Of a stretch of DNA of 64,000 bases, positions 1 to 9,237 are shown one piece after another; position 1 is the stretch's first letter, and every line of letters begins with the position of its first letter. The stretch comes from Enterobacter pseudoroggenkampii. GTDB taxonomy: Bacteria; Pseudomonadota; Gammaproteobacteria; Enterobacterales; Enterobacteriaceae. The DNA lies in assembly GCF_026420145.1 (NCBI RefSeq), contig NZ_JAPMLV010000001.1:2232001-2296000 (forward strand), written 5' to 3'. The notes under the pieces were generated by a model that was not told where the DNA came from, made no database searches, and saw nothing but the letters and a program-made list of their open reading frames with translations. A program made the translations under genes and the position numbers.

Positions 1-118
1 ACAGTATTTGTGGAGACCAGGCAAATAAGGTGGCCTGAACGGCCCACCACAGCTGCACTTTAATACCGCCCGCGCCCCGAAAACCTTTCGGTACGGAGAA
101 ACCTTTCAGATCCTGCAT
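1..118 (-). CDS. wcaF: Colanic acid acetyltransferase WcaF, N-terminal part (cut by window edge)
   Basis: Only the first 39 codons are present, beginning MQDLKGFSVPKGFRGAGG. This matches the recalled start of WcaF, a left-handed beta-helix acetyltransferase that decorates the colanic acid repeat unit in the cytoplasm. The ATG lies 15 bp downstream of the wcaE stop, so it is in the same transcript. The catalytic hexapeptide repeats lie outside the window; the call rests on the N-terminus and on gene order. Confidence 0.85.
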   Translation of the reverse strand, partial: MQDLKGFSVPKGFRGAGGIKVQLWWAVQATLFAWSPQIL

Positions 119-133
119 TACGTTTCCTTATAT

Positions 134-880
134 TCAGGCTTTGTTATATAAGGCTTTCGTTTTACCCGTGGTGCGCACGCGTAATAAATAAGACAATTCC
201 GCCCAGAATGCCGGCACGCGTAATATTTTACGCTGTACGTTTTTGGCATCCTGGCACAATTCCAGATTATTAGACGTTGACACGCCGCCCATTGAGAATT
301 CAGATACCAGCCCTTTAATTCGACGGAACGGGTAACCTGATTTGTACAGGCTGGCAGCCAGTGCATAATCGGAAGACACTTTATACTGCAAATCGTAAGG
401 CTGTTTTTTCAGACCTTTTACCGGGAAGAAAATAGCCTGATGGCTGGCCGGTAAGCTGTGATAGATATACCAGCCTGGCTTCGCGCTACGGCACACTTTA
501 TGTCCGTCGCCAAAATCGAGCAGTGCATCGCCAATATACATGGCATCCTCTTTCTGGCGCGCCAGCTGACGGGCAAACAGCGCCACGTCATCATGGAAAA
601 TGTCACCCGAATTCAGGAAGATGGCATAACGGCCTTGTGCCATGTTGATGCCTTTATTCATCGCATCGTAGATGCCTTTATCTTTCTCGCTGATGTAGCG
701 TAAGTTGAACTCACCGTTGAGTTTTTCCAGAAACTCCGCCGTGCCATCGTTCGAGCCGCCGTCGACCACAATCCACTCAAAGGTGAGGCTTGGATCGCGC
801 GCCAGGTTGCGCAGCGAGCGCCAGGTTTTTACCACCCCTTCGTAATTACGAAAAGCGACAGTAATGACGCTAAGAAACAT
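134..880 (-). CDS. wcaE: Colanic acid biosynthesis glycosyltransferase WcaE
   Basis: A 248-residue GT2-type glycosyltransferase that adds a sugar to the lipid-linked colanic acid repeat unit on the cytoplasmic face of the inner membrane. The N-terminus has the GT-A beta-strand ([15 protein letters not shown]) and the nucleotide-binding [13 protein letters not shown] segment near residues 37-49. A metal-site-like FLNSGD follows near residue 90. Length and sequence agree with E. coli WcaE. It lies 16 bp after wcaD and 15 bp before wcaF. The exact donor and acceptor cannot be read from the sequence. Confidence 0.93.
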   Translation of the reverse strand: MFLSVITVAFRNYEGVVKTWRSLRNLARDPSLTFEWIVVDGGSNDGTAEFLEKLNGEFNLRYISEKDKGIYDAMNKGINMAQGRYAIFLNSGDIFHDDVALFARQLARQKEDAMYIGDALLDFGDGHKVCRSAKPGWYIYHSLPASHQAIFFPVKGLKKQPYDLQYKVSSDYALAASLYKSGYPFRRIKGLVSEFSMGGVSTSNNLELCQDAKNVQRKILRVPAFWAELSYLLRVRTTGKTKALYNKA

Positions 881-896
881 AAATCACCTCATTTCG

Positions 897-2117
897 TCAT
901 ACGTTCGTAATATTAAGCGCCTTGCGCAGAATAAACGGACAGACAATCAAGAAAGCATATTCCGGGCTAAATATTGACCCGGTAAAAAACAGCGACACCG
1001 GAGTAAAAAGATAAAGCTGAACGCGAAAGTTCTGGTTATCACCAAACGCGTTAATCATCATTTTGAAAACTTTAAACAGATACCACAGGGTCAACAGTAC
1101 GGCGAACCACGAAAAATAAATAATTAACAGATACAGACCATTGTCTATGGTTTTACCGACATCCGCACCGTTAAAGATTCCGAATGATGCAACATATTCG
1201 TAAAGTGAGCCGAATCTTACTACCCCATCAATATGGGTTAATGAATAACCCACCATCACCAGTGGTCCAATGATGCGATAATAGGACGAAGACCCTTCCG
1301 TTCCCAAATCACCCAGACGTTCTGAGATGTACGGGAAGGCAAATATCACGCCTACCATAAATACCGTCAGAGAGATAATCGCCAGCGGCAGTTTTTTCTT
1401 AATCGCATCTTTGTTCAGGTACTGGAACGCCCACTCCAGCAGGTAAAACAGGATAAATGTCATTACCCCTGAGAACGATCCAGACAGAACAATTCCTGCA
1501 AGAATCATAGCATCGGTCTTAGGCGTTTTGATACCAAACTGTTTGATGCTGAGCCAAATTGAGATTAACGCCAGAGCGAAAAACGCCGGTTCAAAATAGA
1601 GGGCTGTAGTACGCTTCCCGCCAAACTTGATGAAGTTCAATACATAGCTGTTACTGTAAATGAGATATTTCGAAATTATCTCCATCAGGCTGCTGCCACC
1701 GGTCAGAATAATTTGCGCCATCTCCAGTGCGGCAAGCATAACAATTAACGCAACGGCAATATAAAAGAACCTAAGGATTTTCCGATAATTGTGTGGAGAA
1801 ATAGTTTTAAACCGAATACTCCAGACCATACCGATAATAATGACGATATAAACAAACAGCATGGTTGACGTAACGTATTTACTGGCATCCAGCGACTGGC
1901 CAAAGATGTAGTTAAACAGCGTCAGGCCCGTGCCCAGCCCTAAGGCAATCATCAGCTTCTTCAGGTTGATTTTATCGACATACAGCAGAAGCAGAACGGG
2001 CAAGAAGGTCACGATGGTTATCGGGAAGCTTTCGCCGAGCTGGGCAATTTTGACGTTGACCAGCAGGTAGATCAGCGGCAGCAGCAGATAACTACAGACT
2101 CTGATAGAACGAGACAT
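897..2117 (-). CDS. wcaD: Colanic acid polymerase WcaD (Wzy-like)
   Basis: A 406-residue polytopic inner-membrane protein with about ten hydrophobic helices, proposed as the Wzy-type polymerase that joins colanic acid repeat units on the periplasmic side. A longer reading frame extends to 2309, but the start is placed at the ATG giving MSRSIRVCSYLLLPL because that matches the family length (405 in E. coli). The extra 64 residues are arginine-rich and simply read through wcaC in another frame. The gene overlaps the wcaC 3' end by 26 bp, consistent with translational coupling. Confidence 0.9.
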   Translation of the reverse strand: MSRSIRVCSYLLLPLIYLLVNVKIAQLGESFPITIVTFLPVLLLLYVDKINLKKLMIALGLGTGLTLFNYIFGQSLDASKYVTSTMLFVYIVIIIGMVWSIRFKTISPHNYRKILRFFYIAVALIVMLAALEMAQIILTGGSSLMEIISKYLIYSNSYVLNFIKFGGKRTTALYFEPAFFALALISIWLSIKQFGIKTPKTDAMILAGIVLSGSFSGVMTFILFYLLEWAFQYLNKDAIKKKLPLAIISLTVFMVGVIFAFPYISERLGDLGTEGSSSYYRIIGPLVMVGYSLTHIDGVVRFGSLYEYVASFGIFNGADVGKTIDNGLYLLIIYFSWFAVLLTLWYLFKVFKMMINAFGDNQNFRVQLYLFTPVSLFFTGSIFSPEYAFLIVCPFILRKALNITNV

Positions 2118-3309
2118 ACTCCTCCAGCATCTGTTGTCCACTGTAGGCCTTGCGGCTGCGGTTGCGGAACGATTCCAGGTCAGTGCCAAAAACGATCTCA
2201 GCAATCTGCGCCTTCGGCAGCTGTACCAGGGGCAGGACCTCCTGCTCCGTGAAGGTTTTCCCGCCGGATTTTTCCAGCACTTCACGTGCCGCATCGCTGT
2301 GGGTGGCAATCACCGGCACGCCGATTGAGAGCGCTTCGCAGAGGATCAGCGGGTAGTTATCCACGCGGGAGCTGAACACCAGCGCGTCCATTTCATTCAG
2401 CGCGCTCATCAGCTTGCGCTTGTCGGTCTCAAACCCGTGGTTCACCACGTTGGCCCCTTCGAACGGTGAAAACTTGCCGAAGGTATGAAGCTCTATCTTG
2501 TCCCCCAGCGCCATCATGTCGCGCACCAGCTGCTGGTTGGTTTTACCGTCGTAGCGCAGGTCATGCGCTACGATAGCGATTTTCGGTTTGCCTGCGGTTT
2601 CCGCCACCGGGGTCAGCTCCGCAAGAATGGCTTCCGTCGCCACGTCGATGCCGTTGTTGATAATCTGACAGCGCCCTGCCCCGTACAGGCTGTTGAAGGC
2701 ATCGGCCACGTGCTGGCTTGGAGAGATAAACGTACAGCCGAGCGAGAGCATGTCGCGGAACAGCTGACGCTTTCCGGCCACCAGCTGATGCGCGCGATCC
2801 ACCTTCACCGGCGGATAGTTGCTTAACGTCGGGCACTTCTGGCAGTTATCTTTCCAGCCTTCGCAACCGTCGGTAAACGCGCAGCGCCCGGTTACGCTCC
2901 AGTGATCGTGCAGCGTCCAGACAAAGCGGGTGTCGGGCTTGTGGGCCTGCACCTTCTGACAAAACGCCACCACCTCTTCCAGATTCAGCCAGTAGCTGTG
3001 CAGCACGTGAAAATGCAGCACAACCGGGCCCGTGGTGCGGGTCACCGTGCGGTAAAGATTGTTCAGGTTGCCAAACAGATCGCGGTTAAACAGGCGGAAC
3101 AGCGCGATGTTGGCAATCGAGGTCAGACGCGGCGTGTGCTTGTGCACCTGCGGGAAGTTATCGTGGCTGACGCTTTTCTTTCCGCCTTTGCCGTAGCCAT
3201 AAATAAAACGCGACTGAAGTCCTTTTTGCAGCGCGCGCTGGTGCAGATCCAGGGCCACGCCTGCCGCTCCGCCTTCTGCGAGGCGTACGTTAAATTGCAG
3301 AATGTTCAT
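2092..3309 (-). CDS. wcaC: Colanic acid glycosyltransferase WcaC (GT4)
   Basis: A 405-residue GT4-type glycosyltransferase for colanic acid repeat-unit assembly. The N-terminal MNILQFNVRLAEGGAAGVA is the acceptor-side fold. The C-terminal half carries the donor-binding segment with FSSRVDNYPLILCEALSIG, which includes the E-x7-E-like signature of retaining GT4 enzymes. A cysteine-containing stretch (CAFTDGCEGWKDNCQKC, near 155-171) is conserved in WcaC. Its ATG overlaps the wcaB stop by 4 bp (ATGA). Length is identical to E. coli WcaC. Confidence 0.94.
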   Translation of the reverse strand: MNILQFNVRLAEGGAAGVALDLHQRALQKGLQSRFIYGYGKGGKKSVSHDNFPQVHKHTPRLTSIANIALFRLFNRDLFGNLNNLYRTVTRTTGPVVLHFHVLHSYWLNLEEVVAFCQKVQAHKPDTRFVWTLHDHWSVTGRCAFTDGCEGWKDNCQKCPTLSNYPPVKVDRAHQLVAGKRQLFRDMLSLGCTFISPSQHVADAFNSLYGAGRCQIINNGIDVATEAILAELTPVAETAGKPKIAIVAHDLRYDGKTNQQLVRDMMALGDKIELHTFGKFSPFEGANVVNHGFETDKRKLMSALNEMDALVFSSRVDNYPLILCEALSIGVPVIATHSDAAREVLEKSGGKTFTEQEVLPLVQLPKAQIAEIVFGTDLESFRNRSRKAYSGQQMLEEYVSFYQSL

Positions 3310-3797
3310 TTAATCACCTTCACGCGGGCTTTTTCTCCCACCACCAGCGCGTTATCCGGAATGCTGTCCAACACCACGCTGCCAGCACCAATCGTGACGT
3401 TATTACCAATCGTGATGTCACCGATGATCACCACGTTAGCCCCCAGCTCGACGTTATTGCCGATGACCGGGCAGGCCAGGCTGTCAGGCCCACGGTTGCC
3501 AATGGTGACCGCATGACGAATGGTGAAATCATCCCCGGCGACCACGAACTTGTTGATCACCACCGCATAGCCGTGGTGGATGGTAAAGCGGCGGCCAATG
3601 GTGGCAGCGGCCTGGATTTCATAGCCAAAAAAGCATTCGGTGATGATGCGATACAGCACCAGCACGGGTGCCGCCCAGATGTTGTTCAGGACGTTTTTCT
3701 TACGCCACACCGAGCAAAAGTGCGCGATGCGGTACGCCAGAACCATGCAGCACGGACGCAGGCTCCAGCTGTTAGCGCGGCAATCTTCCAGAAACAT
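3306..3797 (-). CDS. wcaB: Colanic acid acetyltransferase WcaB
   Basis: A 163-residue serine-acetyltransferase-like left-handed beta-helix enzyme predicted to O-acetylate a colanic acid sugar using acetyl-CoA. The hexapeptide pattern is clear in the C-terminal half (IGNNVELGANVVIIGDITIGNN, split over residues 115-136), preceded by the active-site-like IHHGYAVVIN. It overlaps wcaA by 1 bp and wcaC by 4 bp, so all three are probably translationally coupled. One residue longer than recalled E. coli WcaB. Confidence 0.92.
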   Translation of the reverse strand: MFLEDCRANSWSLRPCCMVLAYRIAHFCSVWRKKNVLNNIWAAPVLVLYRIITECFFGYEIQAAATIGRRFTIHHGYAVVINKFVVAGDDFTIRHAVTIGNRGPDSLACPVIGNNVELGANVVIIGDITIGNNVTIGAGSVVLDSIPDNALVVGEKARVKVIK

Positions 3798-4639
3798 TAT
3801 TTCCCCCGAAGCCCGTCAGCCAGGCGCTTGCCGTTACGCACGGAAAGCAGCGTCAGCAGCGTGCGCCAGTTCATGCGCTTATTGCGGATCTGATAGAGGG
3901 TAAAGAGCTGATATTTACGGCTGGCACGGTCAAACTTGTCCTTGTGCTTGCGGTAAAAATGGAAGTAGCCGGAGAACTTTTTCGGCGAGGAGGTGATTTG
4001 CATCTCCCCGTGGTTGATGTGCAGGATCTGCGTGGCCTCTTCCACTTTCCACGGTTCACCGTATTCCACCACCATGCGCAGGAAGATATCGTAATCCTGC
4101 GCGGCCTTGAGTTCGGTATCGAACAGGCACTCTTTGAAACGCCACGCCCAGGTGAAGACCTGGTTACCAATAATGTTGCGCTTGTAGAACAGGCGGCGAG
4201 AATAAGGTGATTTCGGATACAGCGGCAGACTGGCGGGCTGCGAATAAACTTCGCCCTGGCAGACATAGTCGTTGGCATACAGGAAAGCGTGCGTAACCAG
4301 CTGTTCTTTATGCGACAGGAAGATAGACAGGCGGTTCGGCGTCCATTCGTCATCGTCGTCGATACCGGTCAGATACTGCCCTTTGGCCTGCATAATCGCC
4401 TGATTACGCACCGCACATGCGCCGGAGTTAATGGCGTTATGCGTATAGACCACCCGCGGGTCGTTGAGGTCAGTCACAAACTTTTGCAGCTGTTCATACG
4501 AGGAAGAGCAGTCATCAACGATGATCAGCTCCCAGTTATCGTAATCCTGACGTAACACCGACTTGATTGCGCGGATCGCCAGCTGCTGACGATTCCATGT
4601 CGGCATATAGATTGAAACTAAAGGGCGTTGTGTGGTCAT
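3797..4639 (-). CDS. wcaA: Colanic acid glycosyltransferase WcaA (GT2)
   Basis: A 280-residue GT2 glycosyltransferase. The N-terminal SIYMPTWNRQQLAIRAIKSV and IIVDDCSS segments bind the nucleotide sugar, and LTGIDDDDEW near residue 90 supplies the DxD metal ligands. It acts at the cytoplasmic face of the inner membrane in repeat-unit assembly. It is separated from wzc by about 150 bp holding two strong hairpins, so its expression can differ from that of wza-wzb-wzc. Confidence 0.93.
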   Translation of the reverse strand: MTTQRPLVSIYMPTWNRQQLAIRAIKSVLRQDYDNWELIIVDDCSSSYEQLQKFVTDLNDPRVVYTHNAINSGACAVRNQAIMQAKGQYLTGIDDDDEWTPNRLSIFLSHKEQLVTHAFLYANDYVCQGEVYSQPASLPLYPKSPYSRRLFYKRNIIGNQVFTWAWRFKECLFDTELKAAQDYDIFLRMVVEYGEPWKVEEATQILHINHGEMQITSSPKKFSGYFHFYRKHKDKFDRASRKYQLFTLYQIRNKRMNWRTLLTLLSVRNGKRLADGLRGK

Positions 4640-4643
4640 TTTT

Positions 4644-4775
4644 TCCCCTCACCCCGGCCCTCTCCCCAAAGGGGAGAGGGTGAAAGGCAGCCAGTGGTTA
4701 TCATTACGTTCGTCCCCCAAATCCAGCACCGAACAGTCCCCTCTCCCCTTTGGGGAGAGGGTTAGGGTGAGGGGT
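4644..4775. repeat. Paired inverted REP-like hairpins between wzc and wcaA
   Basis: Two copies of the CCCTCACCCC/CCCTCTCCCC repeat family lie in opposite orientation. Hairpin 1 is a 10-bp perfect stem (4658-4667 with 4671-4680, loop AAA). Hairpin 2 is the same 10-bp stem (4739-4748 with 4752-4761, loop TTT). The outer CCCTCACCCC and GGGTGAGGGG arms also pair with each other. Sited inside the operon, the structure could slow RNA decay or partly terminate transcription after wzc. Confidence 0.85.
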
Positions 4776-4790
4776 GTGGGGTGTGTTTTT

Positions 4791-6953
4791 TTATTTACTG
4801 TCAGACTTATATTCGTACTCGTAATACCCGTAATCCTGGTACCCGGTCGCGCGGCGGAAGATGGAGTTCAGGATCACCCCTTTCACCTCAATGCCGTTCT
4901 GCTCGAAGCGGCTCAGGCTGGTTTCCACCTCTTTCAGTGTGTTCACCGCGTAACGCGCTACCATCAGCGTGGTACCCGCATGGCGGCCAACAACGGCCGC
5001 GTCGGTCACGGCCAGAATTGGCGGCGTATCGATCAGCACCAGGTCGTAATTTTTGCTCGCCCACTCCACCAGCTCGGTGAAGCGTTCGCTCATCAGCAGC
5101 TCGGACGGGTTAGGCGGCACCTGACCGCGTGGGATCAGGTCAAATTTCGGCACCGTTGTTGGTTTCGCGCTCTGGCTAATGTCGCCTTTGCCGAGCAGGA
5201 TTTCCGACAGGCCGTTAACGTTGTTGGTGCCCAGCAGTTCGTGGGTATAGCCCTTGCGCATATCGCAGTCGATCAGCAGCACGCGCTTGTTGGTCTGGCT
5301 GACCACCGCCGCCAGGTTGGCGCAGACGAAGGTTTTACCGATTGACGGGCTAACGCCGGTTAACATCAGGACGTTGTTTTTGGCCTGCATCATGGCGAAG
5401 TGCAGACTGGTACGCAGGCTACGGATCGCTTCGATAGCGAGGTCGGTCGGGTTACCCACCGCCAGCAGCTGGCTCTGTTTGTAACGCTTAACGCCCTTGA
5501 TGGTTTTGACACTGTCACGGGATTTTTGCCACTCAGACAGCGGAATGCTGGCATAGACGTTGATACCGCTCTCTTCCAGCACCTGCGGGCTTTCGATACC
5601 GCGGTTGAACAGGGAACGCAACAGCACGCCCACGATGGAGAGCATCAGGCCGAGAATAATGCTGCCGAGAATGATCAGCGCTTTCTTCGGCTTCAGTACG
5701 CCAGGCTGGGTAATAGCCGGGTCGACGATGCGCACGTCACCCACGGTACTGGCTTCGGTGATTTTCAGCTCCTGCTGCTTGTTCAGCAGCTGCATGTAAA
5801 CCTGCTGTCCGGACTCCACGTCGCGGGTCAGACGCACGATCTCCTGCTGCGTTTTCGGCATCGCGGTCACGCGGTCATTGAGCTTCGCTTTCTCTTCTTC
5901 CAGCGTACGGCGTTTCTCCAGCAGCGTGCGGTAGGCCGGGTGACGTTTGGTATAAAGCTTGGAAATCTCCGCCTCTTTGAAGGTCAGTTCGTTGAGCTGC
6001 GCATCAATGTTAACCATCGAATCGAGGACCGATTTCGCTTCCAGCGGCAGGTCAACGGAGTCTTTATCCTGACGGTAGGCGTTCAGCTTGTTCTCGGCAT
6101 CATCCAGACGGCCGCGTACTTCCGGGAGCTGTTTCGCAAGAAAGGCCAGGCTTTTCGCCGCTTCCGCCGATTTACGCTCAACGTTCTGCTCAAGATAGTT
6201 GCGGGTAATGCTGTTCAGGATGTCGCGGATCTGATCCTTATCTTCACCGGTAAAGGTCATGCTCAGCACGCCGGTGTCCTTACCGTTTTCGGTGACGGTC
6301 AGGTTGTTCTGCAGATTGTTGATCATCCCCAGCGTGGAGAATTTGGTGACGGTGAATTCACCGCCCTCCTGGGCGTTGATCGCGCTGACCATCATGCTGA
6401 CGCCGTCTTTGGTCAGCATCTGCCCTACTTCACCGCGCGCGCTAAAACCTGCGTCGCTGGTTAGCTGGTACTGTTTCGGACCAAGCACCGTCAGGGTAAA
6501 CGTCTGATCGGCAGCCCCTTTCGGCAGCACGAAGTCAGTCACTTTCACCGTGTCGTTGCTTCGCCCCATCAGACGATCCCAGCCGGCACCAAAGACCGGG
6601 AAGGTATTTTTGGTGACGGAGATATCGAGCCCGAGGTCGTGAACCGTTTTACCCAGCACCAGACGTGACTGGATGAGCTGAATTTCGGCGTCGGATGCCG
6701 GCGGCTTGTTCGCCAGCGCGGAACCGATGTCCTGCACCAGCGAGTTGCCGGTATTCTGCTCGATCTGCACCAGCGCGTCGGCGCTGTAGATAGGGGTGGC
6801 GAACAGCGTGTAGACGACGGCCGCCGCGGCAAATACGGCGGTAATGCCAAGCACCCACCACTTTGCCTCTACAACAGTGCCGACCAGGCGCCCAATATCA
6901 ATTTCATCACTGCCCGAAATCGGGGCGGCAGAAGGTCTTGTTTTTTCTGTCAT
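4791..6953 (-). CDS. wzc: Tyrosine-protein kinase Wzc, colanic acid export/polymerisation
   Basis: A 720-residue inner-membrane polysaccharide co-polymerase with a cytoplasmic BY-kinase domain. TM1 is near residues 32-52 and TM2 near 424-447, with a coiled periplasmic Wzz domain between. The kinase has Walker A GVSPSIGKTF (about 533-542), Walker A' LLIDCDMRKG and Walker B VLIDTPPIL. It ends in a tyrosine cluster (YQDYGYYEYEYKSD) that is autophosphorylated and dephosphorylated by Wzb. The start is the ATG giving MTEKTRPSAA, because the 12-residue upstream extension lies inside wzb and does not match the family. Confidence 0.96.
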   Translation of the reverse strand: MTEKTRPSAAPISGSDEIDIGRLVGTVVEAKWWVLGITAVFAAAAVVYTLFATPIYSADALVQIEQNTGNSLVQDIGSALANKPPASDAEIQLIQSRLVLGKTVHDLGLDISVTKNTFPVFGAGWDRLMGRSNDTVKVTDFVLPKGAADQTFTLTVLGPKQYQLTSDAGFSARGEVGQMLTKDGVSMMVSAINAQEGGEFTVTKFSTLGMINNLQNNLTVTENGKDTGVLSMTFTGEDKDQIRDILNSITRNYLEQNVERKSAEAAKSLAFLAKQLPEVRGRLDDAENKLNAYRQDKDSVDLPLEAKSVLDSMVNIDAQLNELTFKEAEISKLYTKRHPAYRTLLEKRRTLEEEKAKLNDRVTAMPKTQQEIVRLTRDVESGQQVYMQLLNKQQELKITEASTVGDVRIVDPAITQPGVLKPKKALIILGSIILGLMLSIVGVLLRSLFNRGIESPQVLEESGINVYASIPLSEWQKSRDSVKTIKGVKRYKQSQLLAVGNPTDLAIEAIRSLRTSLHFAMMQAKNNVLMLTGVSPSIGKTFVCANLAAVVSQTNKRVLLIDCDMRKGYTHELLGTNNVNGLSEILLGKGDISQSAKPTTVPKFDLIPRGQVPPNPSELLMSERFTELVEWASKNYDLVLIDTPPILAVTDAAVVGRHAGTTLMVARYAVNTLKEVETSLSRFEQNGIEVKGVILNSIFRRATGYQDYGYYEYEYKSDSK

Positions 6954-6955
6954 TG

Positions 6956-7399
6956 TTATCCCTGCTGAACTTTCAGTGCCTGCGCCCACTGTTGGGCAGA
7001 CTGGTCAAGTAAGGTGTAAACCGCCTCAAAGGCCTCATGGCTTTTGCGATACGGATCGGGGATTTCACGTTCATTGTCCCAGTGACCAAACAGCATCACC
7101 TTGCCGCGCATCTCCGGAGCGATATCGCACAGCGCATGAATATGGCGTTTTTCCATCGTCAGGATCAGGTCATACTCCCGGCACATGCGGCCAGTGACCT
7201 GGCGGGCCACGTGGCCGTCGAGAGAGAGGTGATGATCCCGCGCCACGCTCGTAGCGCGCTCATCGGCACCTTTACCGACTAGTGCACCCAGCCCTGCCGA
7301 ATCAACGGTCAGTTCGGGCTGGTAGTGTTTCAACAACCGTTCAGCCGTGGGGGAACGGCAAATGTTCCCCACGCATACCACCAGAATTTTGTTAAACAT
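6956..7399 (-). CDS. wzb: Low-molecular-weight protein-tyrosine phosphatase Wzb
   Basis: A 147-residue cytoplasmic phosphatase that dephosphorylates the Wzc tyrosine cluster and so permits high-molecular-weight colanic acid assembly. The P-loop C-x5-R-S is present as CVGNICRS at residues 9-16, and the general-acid DPY loop is at IPDPYRK near 115. It is 2 bp upstream of the wzc start and 6 bp after wza, so it lies within one transcript. Confidence 0.96.
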   Translation of the reverse strand: MFNKILVVCVGNICRSPTAERLLKHYQPELTVDSAGLGALVGKGADERATSVARDHHLSLDGHVARQVTGRMCREYDLILTMEKRHIHALCDIAPEMRGKVMLFGHWDNEREIPDPYRKSHEAFEAVYTLLDQSAQQWAQALKVQQG

Positions 7400-7405
7400 C
7401 GCGGA

Positions 7406-8545
7406 TTACCAGGTATGAATGTCGCGCGCCGTATCCGTCATGTAGCGAACGCCACTGATGGTTGGCAGCAACTGGTTGATCAGACGGTTCCAGCGGGCAA
7501 CCGGCGCGGTGGTGACGTACACCACATCGTATGGCTGAAGACGGAACTCCGTCGCCATCACCAGAGAGGTCGCATCGGACATATCCAACTGGTAGATGTT
7601 GGCAATCTTGCCTTTCGCACTGCCCTCACCTTTAAGCGGACGGATCACGAAGATACCGGTCGCGTTAGAGGTCGTCAGATCGATACCTTCAGCATTGCCC
7701 AGCGCTTCGGTCAGGGTCATACCGCTGAAGTCCATTTTGAGGGTGCTCTGTTTCTTCACTTCACCCATCACGAAGACTTTCAGATCGTCATTGCGCGGTA
7801 CGTAGAGAATGTCGCCCGGATAGAGCAGACGGTTCTGGGTCAGATCGCCGTTTTGCATCAGCGCCTGCAGCGAAATGCGCTGCTCCTTCCCATTGTGGGT
7901 GAGTACCACGTTGCGCCAGTCGGCGCCGTCGGTTAACCCGCCCGCGGCGTTAATGGCATCCAGTACGGTCAGAGGAACGTTGGTGATGGCCTGCTGGCCG
8001 GATTTGTTCACCTGGCCTGAGATATAGGCTTTTTGCGAGCGGAATGCGGCGATATTAACGTCCACCTGCGGATCGGCGATGTACTGCGCTAAGCGGCCGG
8101 TAATATCACTACGGATCTCGGCAAGCGTTTTCCCTGCAACATGGACTTTACCAATGTAGGGATAGAACATGGTGCCATCTGACTGCACCCAGTTACCGGT
8201 GTCGCTTGAGCTGCGGTACTGGCCCGCTGGCGTGGTCAGTTCCGGGTGGTCCCAGACGGTCACGTTGATCACGTCACCCGGCCCCACGCGGTACTGGTAG
8301 GACGCAATTTCCTGGTCCAGCGACATATTCGGCTGGGCAACATTCGGACGTGGACGTAATTGTTCGACCAGACGAGGCGTAAGTGGATAAACATTCACCA
8401 TTTTGTCGAGATCAAAATCGGCATCCTGTTGCTTGATCACATCCTTACCCATTGTTGACATATTGCTGCCGGGAAAGACCGTGCAACCACTCATCAAGGT
8501 CACAGACACCAATAATGGCATCAATTTCATTTTGGATTTCATCAT
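7406..8545 (-). CDS. wza: Outer-membrane polysaccharide export lipoprotein Wza
   Basis: A 379-residue lipoprotein forming the octameric outer-membrane channel for colanic acid. It has a signal peptide with lipobox LMSGC (cysteine at residue 21). The polysaccharide-export domain follows ([19 protein letters not shown]), then SLBB-like repeats ([22 protein letters not shown]) and a C-terminal amphipathic helix containing [13 protein letters not shown]. Length is identical to E. coli Wza. It is the first gene of the operon, preceded by a long leader with a JUMPstart element. Confidence 0.97.
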   Translation of the reverse strand: MMKSKMKLMPLLVSVTLMSGCTVFPGSNMSTMGKDVIKQQDADFDLDKMVNVYPLTPRLVEQLRPRPNVAQPNMSLDQEIASYQYRVGPGDVINVTVWDHPELTTPAGQYRSSSDTGNWVQSDGTMFYPYIGKVHVAGKTLAEIRSDITGRLAQYIADPQVDVNIAAFRSQKAYISGQVNKSGQQAITNVPLTVLDAINAAGGLTDGADWRNVVLTHNGKEQRISLQALMQNGDLTQNRLLYPGDILYVPRNDDLKVFVMGEVKKQSTLKMDFSGMTLTEALGNAEGIDLTTSNATGIFVIRPLKGEGSAKGKIANIYQLDMSDATSLVMATEFRLQPYDVVYVTTAPVARWNRLINQLLPTISGVRYMTDTARDIHTW

Positions 8546-8723
8546 TGATTATTTATCACTTTGGCAGAGTAATTACCCTGTGCAATTTAAATAAGCTCGA
8601 GTCGTATTGGGTTTCAGCATGCAGTTAATCAAATAGAAATATAACTGGCATCAGTCCTAAAAAAAGCTTATTCATCCATTGGCTATTGACAGAATAATCG
8701 GGGCTGATTCACACGCTTTCAGG

Positions 8724-8761
8724 CACGCTACCGCCCTTGGCTTTCAGTTACCAATCCACTG
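8724..8761 (-). promoter_or_regulatory. JUMPstart/ops element for RfaH recruitment
   Basis: Read on the minus strand, the element begins CAGTGGATTGGTAACTGAAA and ends with the ops core GGGCGGTAGCGTG (8724-8736). It fits the JUMPstart consensus found upstream of polysaccharide operons. RfaH loads onto RNA polymerase paused at ops and suppresses termination through long operons. It lies about 180 nt upstream of the wza ATG in the leader, as in E. coli. Confidence 0.93.
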
Positions 8762-9002
8762 ACTAAACAATGTGTTATGGATAGACACCCTCTTGAGCAA
8801 GGTCTTCTGGAAATATATCAGCCGCTTGAGAAACCAGACGGATAATGAATAACCATCCCTGAAGACCGAACATTAATAGCAACACCGAGATTTAACATTT
8901 GATGCTGGGAGAATTGTTGCAGCTAACCTAATAGCAGGCAAGGAGACAACTGTCCTAATATCAGTTTTTAAGATTAATATTAAGAGCAAATTTTTGACCT
9001 TT

Positions 9003-9016
9003 TAGGAATTTCTTTA
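9003..9016 (-). promoter_or_regulatory. Candidate RcsAB box upstream of wza
   Basis: The minus strand reads TAAAGAAATTCCTA, 11 of 14 positions matching the TAAGAATATTCCTA-type RcsAB consensus, with a pseudo-palindromic form. It lies about 240 bp upstream of the ops element, in the region expected for Rcs phosphorelay control of capsule genes. Identification by eye only. Confidence 0.5.
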
Positions 9017-9237
9017 TATTGACAAAAAGAGACTAAAAACCATTATCTGCGATATATCCTAAAATGCTTTCTTTGTAATTAAATATACGTATTTCGCTTA
9101 TTTACACCCTGTTGAGAATGCTCTCTTTTTTACCCCTCGTATTAAGAGAAATCTCAGCCCGGCATTGCAATTTCCCCCAGCTTTATCCATGATCGAAGTG
9201 TGACATTCGTCATATAACAGAAGGTATTACTATTACT

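Larger units (their letters stand above)
8546..9237. promoter_or_regulatory. Intergenic region between divergent wza and yegH: wza leader and promoters
   Basis: About 690 AT-rich bases with no convincing gene. On the minus strand it holds the wza promoter region and untranslated leader, including the JUMPstart/ops element (8724-8761) and a candidate RcsAB box (9003-9016). The right end holds the yegH promoter, with a poorly spaced GAAGG about 13 nt before its ATG. The exact -10 and -35 of wza could not be fixed by eye. Confidence 0.7.

Noticed and set aside
8969..8985. TAAGATTAATATTAAG near the wza promoter as a second RcsAB box
   Set aside because: It lacks the GAAT/ATTC core and is better explained by the local AT-rich composition.
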